Part shown: positions 51,310 through 58,934 of the stretch, in pieces | How the letters are laid out: each line of letters opens with the position of its first letter | Numbering within the stretch: the first letter of the stretch is position 1 | Assembly (NCBI RefSeq): GCF_000373565.1 | Contig: NZ_KB891850.1 | Coordinates: 186,001 to 250,000 of the forward strand | Source: Streptomyces sp. HmicA12 | Lineage (GTDB): Bacteria; Actinomycetota; Actinomycetes; Streptomycetales; Streptomycetaceae | DNA: 64,000 bases | Reading direction: 5' to 3' | Notes under the pieces: model-generated | Seen by the model: the letters and a program-made list of their open reading frames with translations, nothing else | The model's database searches: none | What the model was told of the DNA's origin: nothing | Translations under genes and position numbers: made by a program

Positions 51310-52818
51310 GTGACCACACTTCTCGACTCCCCGCCCCGCGCCTCCGCCGAGGAACGGCGGACCGTTCCCGTACGCGTCGACGTGAGACGCCTGCCCCCGC
51401 ACGACCCGCTGGAGCTCTACACCGTCCTGCACGAACGCCACGGTGACGAGGTCTTCCTGCTCGAAAGCCTGGAGGCGCCCGAGCAGGACGGGAACACCGC
51501 CGTCGTCGGCCACGGCCGGCTCGCCGAACTGAAGGTGTACGCCGACCGCGTCACCGTCGACGGCGTCGCCCCCGTCACCGCGGCCCTGCTCGCCGCCGCC
51601 GAGCGCGTCGGGCTCGCCCCGCTGCCCGGCGGTGCCCGCGCGCTGACCGGCACCGGCCAGGTGTGGGACCTGCTGCGGGCCGCCCAGTCGGTGTTCGCCG
51701 TGGACACCGACATACCCCTGGACGACTACGCCTTCGGCTTCCTGACCACCATCGGGTACGGCGCCGCCTGGCACATGGAACGGCTGCCCGAGCGCACCGC
51801 CGACGGCGGACCCGACCTCGTCCTGACCCTCTTCCGCGACATCGTCCGCTACGACCGCGACGCGGGCACCGCCGACCGGCTCGTCGCCGAGAGCCCGGAC
51901 TTCCCGGCCGCGGGCGAGGACGTCATCGCCTCGGCGCTGACCGCGCTGCGCCCGGCCGGCGCCGTACCGGAGGCCCCCACGCCGCGCTCCGTCCGCGACA
52001 CCAGCGACCGGGAGACCTTCCTCGCCCAGGTCGAGCGCTGCCTGCGGCACATCGGGGTCGGTGACATCTACCAGATCCAGATCGGCCACCGCATCGACGT
52101 CAGCAGCGATCTGACGCCCCTTCAGGTCTATCGGCGGCTGCGGCACCGCAACCCGTCGCCGTACATGTACCTCGTGCCGCGGGACGGCAGCACGCTGATC
52201 GGCGCCAGCCCCGAGGTGCTCTTCCGCACCCGCGGCGACCGCATCGTGATGCGGCCCATCGCCGGGACCACCCCGCGCAGCGGCGACCAGGCGGTCGACG
52301 GGCCGCGCATCGAGGCGCTCCGGGCCAGCGAGAAGGAGTGCGCCGAGCACGTCATGCTCGTCGACCTGTGCCGCAACGACATCGGCCGGGTCTGCCTGCC
52401 CGGCACCCTCGACGTACCGGGCCTGATGACCGTCGAGACGTACTCGCACGTCTTCCACCTGGTCTCCACCGTCGAGGGCGTCCTCGACCCCCGCGAGGAC
52501 ACCTGGTCCGCGCTGACCGCCACCTTCCCCGCGGGCACGGTCACCGGCGCGCCGAAGATCCGCGCCATGGAGATCGTCGAGGAACTGGAGAGCGCACCCC
52601 GCCGCATGTACGCCGGCGCCGTCGGCCTCGTCGACGTCCGCGGCTGGTCCCGGCTCGCGCTGTGCATCCGGACCATCACGTACGACGGCGGCGGCTACTC
52701 CACCCAGAGCTGCGCCGGCATCGTCGCCGACTCCGAGCCGCTCGCCGAGTGGCAGGAGACGCTGCACAAGATGGGCGCCGCCTACTGGGCGCTCACCGGT
52801 GAGGAGCTGTTGCCGTGA
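51310..52818 (+). CDS. trpE: Anthranilate synthase component I (duplicate TrpE)
   Basis: This 502-aa chorismate-utilising enzyme has GDIYQIQIGHRIDV, the landmarks GASPEVLFRTRGD and RPIAGTTPRSGD, the metal-binding ASEKECAEHVMLVDLCRNDI and TFPAGTVTGAPKIRAMEIV. It converts chorismate to anthranilate with ammonia from TrpG. ATG is lacking; GTG 51310 is the start, with only a weak GGGA. It overlaps trpG by GTGA. A cluster copy of trpE usually raises Trp or anthranilate supply for a secondary metabolite. Isochorismate or aminodeoxychorismate synthase is less likely given the trpD nearby. Confidence 0.88.
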   Translation: MTTLLDSPPRASAEERRTVPVRVDVRRLPPHDPLELYTVLHERHGDEVFLLESLEAPEQDGNTAVVGHGRLAELKVYADRVTVDGVAPVTAALLAAAERVGLAPLPGGARALTGTGQVWDLLRAAQSVFAVDTDIPLDDYAFGFLTTIGYGAAWHMERLPERTADGGPDLVLTLFRDIVRYDRDAGTADRLVAESPDFPAAGEDVIASALTALRPAGAVPEAPTPRSVRDTSDRETFLAQVERCLRHIGVGDIYQIQIGHRIDVSSDLTPLQVYRRLRHRNPSPYMYLVPRDGSTLIGASPEVLFRTRGDRIVMRPIAGTTPRSGDQAVDGPRIEALRASEKECAEHVMLVDLCRNDIGRVCLPGTLDVPGLMTVETYSHVFHLVSTVEGVLDPREDTWSALTATFPAGTVTGAPKIRAMEIVEELESAPRRMYAGAVGLVDVRGWSRLALCIRTITYDGGGYSTQSCAGIVADSEPLAEWQETLHKMGAAYWALTGEELLP

Positions 52819-53396
52819 ACGTGCTGCTCGTCGACGCGTACGACAGCTTCACCCACATCATCGACCAGTACCTGCGCACCCTCGGCGCGCACACCCAGGT
52901 GGTGCGCTCGGGGACGCGAACCCCGGCGCAGCTGGCGGCACTCGAACCCGACGCGGTGGTGCTCGGCCCGGGTCCCGGCCATCCCGCGGACTCCGGGCAC
53001 GTGGAGCTCGTGCACCACTTCGCCGGGCGGGTGCCGCTGCTCGGCATCTGCCTCGGCCATCAGGCCATCGGCCTCGCCTACGGCGGACGGATCGCCGTCG
53101 CCGAGCGGCTCAGGCACGGCAAGACCAGCCCCGTCACGCACGACGGCGGCGGTGTCTTCCGGGACCTGGGCGAGCGGGTGACGGCCACCCGCTACCACTC
53201 GCTCGTCGTCGCCGAGCCGCTGCCGGACGTCCTGGAGGTCAGCGCGCGGGCGGCCGACGACGGGTACGTCATGGGGCTGCGCCACCGTGAACTGGCCGTG
53301 CAGGGCGTGCAGTTCCATCCGGAGTCCATCACCACGGACGACGGGTCACGTCTTCTCGGGAATTTCCTGCGGTCCGCGGGGGCGCTCACGTGCTGA
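52815..53396 (+). CDS. trpG: Anthranilate synthase component II (glutamine amidotransferase)
   Basis: This 193-aa class I glutamine amidotransferase begins NVLLVDAYDSFTHIIDQYL. The nucleophile is Cys79 in GICLGHQAIG, and His/Glu are in VQFHPESITT. It supplies ammonia to the TrpE encoded directly upstream, with which it overlaps by GTGA. A Rho-independent-like hairpin with TTTT follows, closing this transcription unit. Confidence 0.92.
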   Translation: MNVLLVDAYDSFTHIIDQYLRTLGAHTQVVRSGTRTPAQLAALEPDAVVLGPGPGHPADSGHVELVHHFAGRVPLLGICLGHQAIGLAYGGRIAVAERLRHGKTSPVTHDGGGVFRDLGERVTATRYHSLVVAEPLPDVLEVSARAADDGYVMGLRHRELAVQGVQFHPESITTDDGSRLLGNFLRSAGALTC

Positions 53397-53415
53397 ACGC
53401 CCCCGCGCACGCACT

Positions 53416-53453
53416 CCGGGGCCCCTGCCGCCGCACCGGTGGGCCCCGGTTTT
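53416..53453 (+). terminator. Hairpin with T-run after trpG
   Basis: CCGGGGCCC (53416-53424) pairs perfectly with GGGCCCCGG (53441-53449), followed by TTTT. This is the most classical terminator in the window and isolates the next small gene from trpEG. Confidence 0.8.
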
Positions 53454-53600
53454 ACCGTGCTGACCTCGGTGTATATCGCCGTTATTGATCCACGGAAGGG
53501 AGCGAATGGAAGCCGATAACGAACTGAAGCCGCATCCCCGTAATTTTCTGGGTGTCGGAAAGCACCGCATAGAGAATTCACTCCACAGGGGGATAAAGAA

Positions 53601-53825
53601 ATGCAGCTCATTCGGTTCGAGAAGAAGAACAAGATCCAGGCCCTGACCGTCGGCGTCATCGCCGCGGGCGCCCTGTTCGCCTCCGTGGCCGGGATCGGCG
53701 AGGTCCAGGCGGCCCCGAGCGCGACCGTCTCCGCCACGGCCGCCGGCACCTCGACAGACACCGAAGGGGGTCCCAGCCCTGTGGTCACCCCCGGCAACGG
53801 CACCGACGACACCCAGCCCTGGTGA
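53601..53825 (+). CDS. Small secreted peptide, 74 aa
   Basis: The 74-aa product has a textbook Sec signal peptide: KKNKIQ, a hydrophobic core (ALTVGVIAAGALFASVAGI) and cleavage after EVQA. This leaves about 37 residues rich in Thr, Ser, Gly, Asp and Pro and ending in DDTQPW. It has no Cys. AGGGGGAT lies 9 bases before ATG 53601. It has its own 150-base, clearly less GC-rich leader behind a strong terminator and is followed after 51 bases by trpD. I recognise no family. A secreted signal, a carrier of a modified C-terminal Trp, or an unrelated secreted peptide are all possible. Confidence 0.75.
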   Translation: MQLIRFEKKNKIQALTVGVIAAGALFASVAGIGEVQAAPSATVSATAAGTSTDTEGGPSPVVTPGNGTDDTQPW

Positions 53826-53876
53826 CACCGGGGGCGCCCCGGCCCCGGCGACACGGTTGACCGAAGGAGATCGACA

Positions 53877-54959
53877 GTGAACACACGGCCTGACGCGGGC
53901 CCTTCGGCCCGCACCTGGCCCGCCCTCATCGGGTCCGTCCTCGCCGGCCGGGACCTGTCCGAGGCGGACACCGCCTGGGTGATGGACCGGATCATGCGGG
54001 GCGAGGCGTCCGACGCCCTGATCGCCGGCTTCCTGGTGGCGCTGCGCGCCAAGGGCGAGACGGTCGGCGAACTGGAAGGACTCGTCCGAGGAATGATGGC
54101 GCACGCCGTGCCCGTCGACGTGCCGGGGAGGACCGTCGACGTGGTGGGCACCGGAGGAGACGGGGCGCACACGGTCAACATCTCCACCATGGCCGCGGTG
54201 GTCGCGGCCGGCGCCGGGGAACGGGTCGTCAAGCACGGCAACCGCGCCGCGAGCTCCTCGTCGGGATCGGCCGACGTGCTGGAGCGGCTCGGGGTGAACC
54301 TGCGGGTCGGCCCCGACCGGGCGGCCGAGCTCGTGGACGAGGCGGGGATCTCGTTCTGTTTCGCCCCCGACTTCCATCCGGCGATGCGGCACGCGGTCGG
54401 CGCCCGGCGCGCCCTCGGCATCCCCACCGTCTTCAACGCCCTCGGCCCACTGACCAACCCGGCCCGCCCGACGGCCCAGGCGGTGGGCGTCGCCGACGCC
54501 CGGCTGCTGCCGCTGGTCGCCGGGGTGCTGGCCCGGCGCGGGATCACCGCCCTGGTCTTCCGCGGCGACGACGGGCTCGACGAACTGACGCTCAGCACGA
54601 CGTCGACCGTGTTCACGGTGGCGGACGGAGTGCTGAGCGAGGAACGGCTCGACCCGCGCGACCTCGGCTTCGACCGGGTGCCCGTCGAGGCGCTGCGCGG
54701 CGCGGGCCCCGAGCACAACGCCGAGGTGGCCCGCGGCGTGCTCGGCGGTGCGGCGGGCCCGGTGCGGGACGCGGTGCTGCTGTCGGCCGCGGCGGCCCTC
54801 GCCGCCGCGGAACCGGCCGGCGGGCGCGGGGTCACCGAGCGGCTCGCGGCCCAACTGCCCCGCGCGGCACGGGCGATCGACTCAGGAGCGGCCCTGGCCA
54901 CGCTGGAGCGGTGGGCCGCGGCGAGCACCGCGTACGCGCCGGTCGGGCAGGTGGCCTGA
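53877..54959 (+). CDS. trpD: Anthranilate phosphoribosyltransferase (duplicate TrpD)
   Basis: This 360-aa enzyme transfers phosphoribose from PRPP to anthranilate, the second step of Trp synthesis. The motifs are VDVVGTGGDGAHTVNIST (PRPP site), VVKHGNRAASSSSGSADVLE, DFHPAMRHAVGARRALG and LGPLTNPARPT. GTG 53877 follows GAAGGAG with 7-base spacing. With trpE and trpG it forms a partial second Trp pathway (trpC, trpF, trpA and trpB not seen), which fits supply of Trp for the halogenase. Confidence 0.93.
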   Translation: MNTRPDAGPSARTWPALIGSVLAGRDLSEADTAWVMDRIMRGEASDALIAGFLVALRAKGETVGELEGLVRGMMAHAVPVDVPGRTVDVVGTGGDGAHTVNISTMAAVVAAGAGERVVKHGNRAASSSSGSADVLERLGVNLRVGPDRAAELVDEAGISFCFAPDFHPAMRHAVGARRALGIPTVFNALGPLTNPARPTAQAVGVADARLLPLVAGVLARRGITALVFRGDDGLDELTLSTTSTVFTVADGVLSEERLDPRDLGFDRVPVEALRGAGPEHNAEVARGVLGGAAGPVRDAVLLSAAAALAAAEPAGGRGVTERLAAQLPRAARAIDSGAALATLERWAAASTAYAPVGQVA

Positions 54960-54960
54960 G

Positions 54961-55001
54961 TGTCCGGGGTCCTGGAGCGAGGCTCCGGCGGGCCCCGGAC
55001 A
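54961..55001. terminator. Bidirectional hairpin between trpD and the antiporter
   Basis: TGTCCGGGG (54961-54969) pairs with CCCCGGACA (54993-55001), with GGAGC-GAG-GCTCC as inner stem, between convergent genes. Confidence 0.7.
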
Positions 55002-55024
55002 CGGCCGTGGTGCCACCGGCACCG

Positions 55025-56314
55025 TCACGGCACGGCGGCGGGCTCGGGACGTGGGGCGCCCGGGTCCGACGGGTTCCGCGGCGCCTTGTGCGGTGCCTCC
55101 TGCCGGAACCAGGACAGCGCGGGGGCCGTGACCGCCGTGGTGATCAGGGCCATCAGCACCAGGATGGTGAACAACTCGGGCCCGATGACGTGGAGTTGGA
55201 GCCCGAGATTGAGGACGACCAGCTCGGTCAGGCCGCGGCAGTTCATCAGCGCGCCGATCGACATCGCCTCCCGCCAGGGCCGGCCCGCGAGCCGGGCCGC
55301 CGCCGTGCTGCCGCCCCACTTGGCGAGGACGGCGACCGCGAGCACCGCGCCCGCCCACAGCCACGCCGACGGGTCGCCGGCGAGCAGGAAGACATCGGTG
55401 TTCAGGCCGGTGCCGACGAAGAACAGCGGCAGCAGCACCGGCACCGCGAACGCCCGCAGCCGGGCGGCCGACAGCTCGATGGCCCGCGAACCGCGCGGCA
55501 TCACCGTGCCGAAGAGGAACGCGCCGAACAGCGCGTGCACACCGATGCGGTCCGTGGCGAACGCCGACAGGCAGAGCCCGCTGAAGATCACCACGAGCAC
55601 GCTGCTCTCCGCGACCCGGCCGGCCCGCCGGGCGAGACGGCCCAGGACCGGGCGCATCACGTACACCATGAACAGCAGGAACCCCAGCGTCCATACGGCG
55701 GTGAGCGCGGCCTGTTCCGGGGAGCCGCTCGTGGTGACCGCCGCGACCAGGGCGAGCAGACACCAGGCGCTGACGTCGTCCACCGCCGCGCACGCCATCG
55801 CGAGCGAGCCGAGCGGCGTGTGGTACAGCCCGCGGTCGGACAGCACGCGGGCCAGCACCGGGAACGCGGTGATGCTCATCGACACGGCGATGAACAGCAC
55901 GAACGGCAGCCTCCCGGTGCCCTCGGGGGCGAACCGGTCGTACATGCCGAGCGCGAGCAGCGCGCCGAGCGCCAGCGGCAGCGCGATGCTGGCCTGCGAG
56001 ACGGCGACGGCGGTACGGCTGTGCCCGCGCAGCGCGGACAGGTCGATCTCCAGGCCGGCCAGGAACATGAAGGCCAGCAGGCCGAGGTTGCCCAGGACCG
56101 ACAGATACGGCAGGGATTCGGGCGGGAAGAGCGCCTGCTGGGCCTCGGGGGAGATCTTCCCGAGGAGGGACGGGCCCAGCGTGATGCCGACCGCTATCTC
56201 GCCGATCACCGGGGGCTGACCGAGGCGGGTCAGCAGCAGGCCGCCCAGCCGGCAGACGGCGATCACCACCGGTACGGCGACGAGCAGGTGCGGCAGCGGA
56301 TCAGACGCGGACAT
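55025..56314 (-). CDS. CPA2-type cation:proton antiporter
   Basis: This 429-aa membrane protein has about 12 helices. The KefB/NapA-type regions are QPPVIGEIAVGITLGPSLLG near the N-terminus, GLLAFMFLAGLEIDLSALRG (family Asp), AAVDDVSAWCLLAL and FFVGTGLNTDVFLLAGDP. It exchanges Na+ or K+ for protons. It overlaps the flavin reductase gene by 14 bases and forms a minus-strand unit with it. Antiporters of this type are frequent in antibiotic clusters; a role in ion balance or export is inferred. Confidence 0.87.
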   Translation of the reverse strand: MSASDPLPHLLVAVPVVIAVCRLGGLLLTRLGQPPVIGEIAVGITLGPSLLGKISPEAQQALFPPESLPYLSVLGNLGLLAFMFLAGLEIDLSALRGHSRTAVAVSQASIALPLALGALLALGMYDRFAPEGTGRLPFVLFIAVSMSITAFPVLARVLSDRGLYHTPLGSLAMACAAVDDVSAWCLLALVAAVTTSGSPEQAALTAVWTLGFLLFMVYVMRPVLGRLARRAGRVAESSVLVVIFSGLCLSAFATDRIGVHALFGAFLFGTVMPRGSRAIELSAARLRAFAVPVLLPLFFVGTGLNTDVFLLAGDPSAWLWAGAVLAVAVLAKWGGSTAAARLAGRPWREAMSIGALMNCRGLTELVVLNLGLQLHVIGPELFTILVLMALITTAVTAPALSWFRQEAPHKAPRNPSDPGAPRPEPAAVP

Positions 56315-56963
56315 GCGAGGACCCCTCTCTGGGCGCGGGCACTGCGGGGGCCGCGGGCGCGGCGGGCAGAACGGGTGCCGCGGGCGCGGCGGCCGGGGCC
56401 GGCTGCGCGGCCGCGGCCGACCAGCGCGCGTAGCGCCGCTTTCCGTACAGCAGCGGTGCCGTGTCCTCGGTGACCGTGAGGCCCGTGACGTGGCCGAAGA
56501 CCGCGGTGTGATCCCCGATCTCGACGGTGCGCACCACCGCGCAGTCGGCGATGGCGAGCGCGGCGCCGGTCAGATGCGGGCCCGCGGCGCCGAGCGGCAG
56601 GTGCCACTCGGTGTGCGCGAAGCGGTCGGGGCGTCCCGAGGCGAACAGGTCGGAGACGGCCCGGGCGTCCTCGTGCAGCAGGTTCAGGGCGAACTGGCCG
56701 CTCTCCAGGGCCGCTCGGGTCGTCGGGCTGTCGGTGCGCAGGCAGACCACCAGGGTCGCCGGGTGCAGCGCGACGCTCGCGAGCGAGCTGCAGGTCATGC
56801 CGCGCGGAACGGCGCCGGCGGCGAGTGCGGTCACCACACCGACACCGGAGGGGAAGGACGCCATCAGCGGGCGGGTGTCGACGGCGGTCGTCGTGGTCGT
56901 GCTGTCGGTGCTGTCCGTGCCGGTCGGGCTGACCGGGGTGATCGGGGCGGTCGAGTGCGTCAT
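56301..56963 (-). CDS. Flavin reductase (partner of the halogenase)
   Basis: This 220-aa flavin reductase-like protein has a Thr/Ser-rich N-tail, then the family core LMASFPSGVGVVTALAAGAVPRG, MTCSSLASVALHPATLVVCL, ALESGQFALNLLHED and FAHTEWHLPLGAAGPHL. An Ala/Pro linker forms the C-tail. It should supply FADH2 from NAD(P)H to the tryptophan halogenase encoded upstream on the same strand. AGGAG precedes ATG 56963. A strong hairpin lies between the two genes. Confidence 0.9.
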   Translation of the reverse strand: MTHSTAPITPVSPTGTDSTDSTTTTTAVDTRPLMASFPSGVGVVTALAAGAVPRGMTCSSLASVALHPATLVVCLRTDSPTTRAALESGQFALNLLHEDARAVSDLFASGRPDRFAHTEWHLPLGAAGPHLTGAALAIADCAVVRTVEIGDHTAVFGHVTGLTVTEDTAPLLYGKRRYARWSAAAAQPAPAAAPAAPVLPAAPAAPAVPAPREGSSHVRV

Positions 56964-57010
56964 GCGGACGGGCTCCTGTCTGGGTGGCGGGCGCGCTCAT
57001 CTGCTGGACC

Positions 57011-57052
57011 GAGGGTGCCGACACCGGGCGGGCGGGCGGTGTCGGCACCCTC
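57011..57052 (-). terminator. 16-bp hairpin between halogenase and flavin reductase
   Basis: GAGGGTGCCGACACCG (57011-57026) pairs perfectly with CGGTGTCGGCACCCTC (57037-57052) around a 10-nt GC loop, just after the halogenase stop codon (minus strand). Confidence 0.8.
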
Positions 57053-57062
57053 GTGAGCGCGG

Positions 57063-58670
57063 TTACTTTCCGTGGAGCCGGCGCAGATAGTCGTAGGTGC
57101 TCGGCAGGGTGTTCAGGAGGTGCTCCTGCTCCTGGCGGACCTTGTCGAACAGGGGCTGGGCGCCCGCGACGGACTCCGGCTTGTGGGCGAGGGAGGGCAG
57201 CGGGGCGTCCGGCTCCAGACCGAGGCCGGCGAAGATGCAGTAGTAACTGCCGTTGGTCCAGAAGTTCTTGAACTCCGCCTCGAAGTTCCCGTAGTACGTC
57301 GACTCGTCGGCGATCGGCGAGTTGATCGGAAGGCCGGCCTTGTAGGCGGCGATCTTCTTCTGGATCTTCTCCGGAAGGGTGATCTCCTTCTGCGCCTTCC
57401 AGAACGCGGAGTCGTTGCGCGGCGCGTAGAAGAAGTGCGCCTGGATGAAGTCCCTGGTGTCGTCGAACATCTCCTCGATCTCGGTGTTGAAGGCGTCCCG
57501 CAGGGCCGGGTTGAAGGTGCGGTCGGGGAAGTGCTTCGCCAGCTGGTGGATGGCGGCGGTGATGAAGTAGATGCCGGTCGACTCCAGCGGCTCGAGGAAG
57601 CACGAGGAGAGGCCGATGCTCACCACGTTGTTGACCCAGGCGCGGCGGTTGCGGCCGACCCGGAAACGCACGTGGTTGAACTTGGTGGTCTCCGGGTCGA
57701 GATTCCACAGCTCGCAGAATTCCTTGGTCGCCTCGTCCTGCGAGGTGAACCGGCTGGAGTACACATAGCCGGAACCGAAACGGCCCAGCATCGGAATCTT
57801 CCAGGCCCAGCCGGACTGCATCGCGATGGCCGAGGTGTACGGCTCCACACCGTTCGCCTCGTCGTCGTGCGGGACGGCCGTGGCGACCGCGCTGTCGCAC
57901 ATGAGGTGGTCGCCCATGTCGATGAACGGCTCGCCGAGCGCCTTGTTGATGAGCAGTCCGCGAAAGCCCGAGCAGTCCACGAACAGGTCGGCGTCCAGCG
58001 TCAGGCCGGCCTTGGTGTGCAGGGCCGTCACATGACCGCGCTCGTCCTGCTCGACACGGACCATCTCGTCCTGGATGTGCTGCACGCCCTGCTTCCCGGT
58101 GGCGAAACGGCGCAGGAAGTCGGCCACCAGGGCGGCGTCGAAGTGCCAGGCGTAGCGGGTGGAAGGGGTGCCGTCCAGCCACTTCGGCGACTTGTTGGCG
58201 TCCATCACCGGCGGCTCGCGGAAGCAGGAGTAGTCGAAGGCCTTGTCCGTGACGCCCTCGTACTTGTTCTTGAACCAGTAGTGCGACAGCGGGGTGTTGT
58301 CGTGGTCCGGCAGGATCCCGAACGGGTGGTAGAAGTGGTCCGGCTTGCCGTCCTCCAGGGTCCGCGCCGTGGGCTCGCCGCGGCCGGGGGTCCGCCAGTT
58401 GACGAAGCGCACCGCCATCTTGAAGCTGGCGTTGCACTCGCGCATCCAGTCCTCCTCGGCTATGCCGAGGTAGTCGAAGAGCACGCGGTGCAGATTGGGC
58501 ACCGTGGCCTCACCCACGCCGATCCGCGGAATGGCCGGGGCCTCCAGGACCTTGATGTCCACCGTTCCCTGCAGCGCCTTGCCGAGATAGGCGGCGGTCA
58601 TCCAGCCGGCCGTTCCGCCGCCGAGAATGACGACCTTGCGGATACGCGAGTCGGTTGCCGTGTCGGTCAT
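57063..58670 (-). CDS. FAD-dependent tryptophan halogenase (RebH-like)
   Basis: This 535-aa flavin halogenase has the FAD motif GGGTAGW (17-23) and GVGEATVPN. The catalytic Lys84 is in ECNASFKMAVRF, the signature WxWxIP is GWAWKIPM, and the active-site Glu region is EPLESTGIYF. From memory, the stretches WMRECNAS, NWRTPGRGE, YAWHFDAALVADFLRRFATGK and SGFRGLLINKALGEPF follow the Trp 7-halogenase RebH closely, and much more than the 5-halogenase PyrH or the 6-halogenase SttH. KtzR-like 6-specificity cannot be excluded. ATG 58670 is used; ATG 58682 with GGAG is possible. It is divergent from sbnA. Confidence 0.95.
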   Translation of the reverse strand: MTDTATDSRIRKVVILGGGTAGWMTAAYLGKALQGTVDIKVLEAPAIPRIGVGEATVPNLHRVLFDYLGIAEEDWMRECNASFKMAVRFVNWRTPGRGEPTARTLEDGKPDHFYHPFGILPDHDNTPLSHYWFKNKYEGVTDKAFDYSCFREPPVMDANKSPKWLDGTPSTRYAWHFDAALVADFLRRFATGKQGVQHIQDEMVRVEQDERGHVTALHTKAGLTLDADLFVDCSGFRGLLINKALGEPFIDMGDHLMCDSAVATAVPHDDEANGVEPYTSAIAMQSGWAWKIPMLGRFGSGYVYSSRFTSQDEATKEFCELWNLDPETTKFNHVRFRVGRNRRAWVNNVVSIGLSSCFLEPLESTGIYFITAAIHQLAKHFPDRTFNPALRDAFNTEIEEMFDDTRDFIQAHFFYAPRNDSAFWKAQKEITLPEKIQKKIAAYKAGLPINSPIADESTYYGNFEAEFKNFWTNGSYYCIFAGLGLEPDAPLPSLAHKPESVAGAQPLFDKVRQEQEHLLNTLPSTYDYLRRLHGK

Positions 58671-58834
58671 AAGTGGGCTCATTTCTCCGGTCGTTGAAAG
58701 TCGGTTTGTGGCGCGATGCGGGGGGATGAGCGGGACCACCAGTGGGGCGATGAGCGGGCCCATTGGCTCGAAAGCGATGACGTCAGGATCCGGCCGCAAA
58801 CTATGCGACCCCTATAAATGTCCGGAATCCCCGC

Positions 58835-58864
58835 TTGAGCTCGGCGGTATGGGCGCGATATAGG
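58835..58864 (+). promoter_or_regulatory. Candidate promoter of sbnA
   Basis: TTGAGC (58835-58840) and TATAGG (58859-58864) are 18 bases apart, about 70 bases before the sbnA start. A TTTATAGG on the minus strand at about 58811-58818 may serve the halogenase. Confidence 0.45.
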
Positions 58865-58934
58865 CGGCTGCCGCACTGTTGGGGACGTCGAAAACGACCG
58901 ACCTGCAACTCCCAGCAGAGGATGGCTGCGTCAG

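Noticed and set aside
47090..51319. Minus-strand open frame of 1409 codons opposite the SARP and sbnB genes
   Set aside because: Same shadow effect; the plus strand carries unmistakable SARP, NB-ARC and SbnB domains.
53506..53646. 46-codon frame with a good ribosome site overlapping the secreted-peptide start
   Set aside because: Many rare triplets (ATA, AGA, TTT, AAT) unlike the genome's genes and no recognisable product; treated as leader sequence, though attenuation is noted as a possibility.
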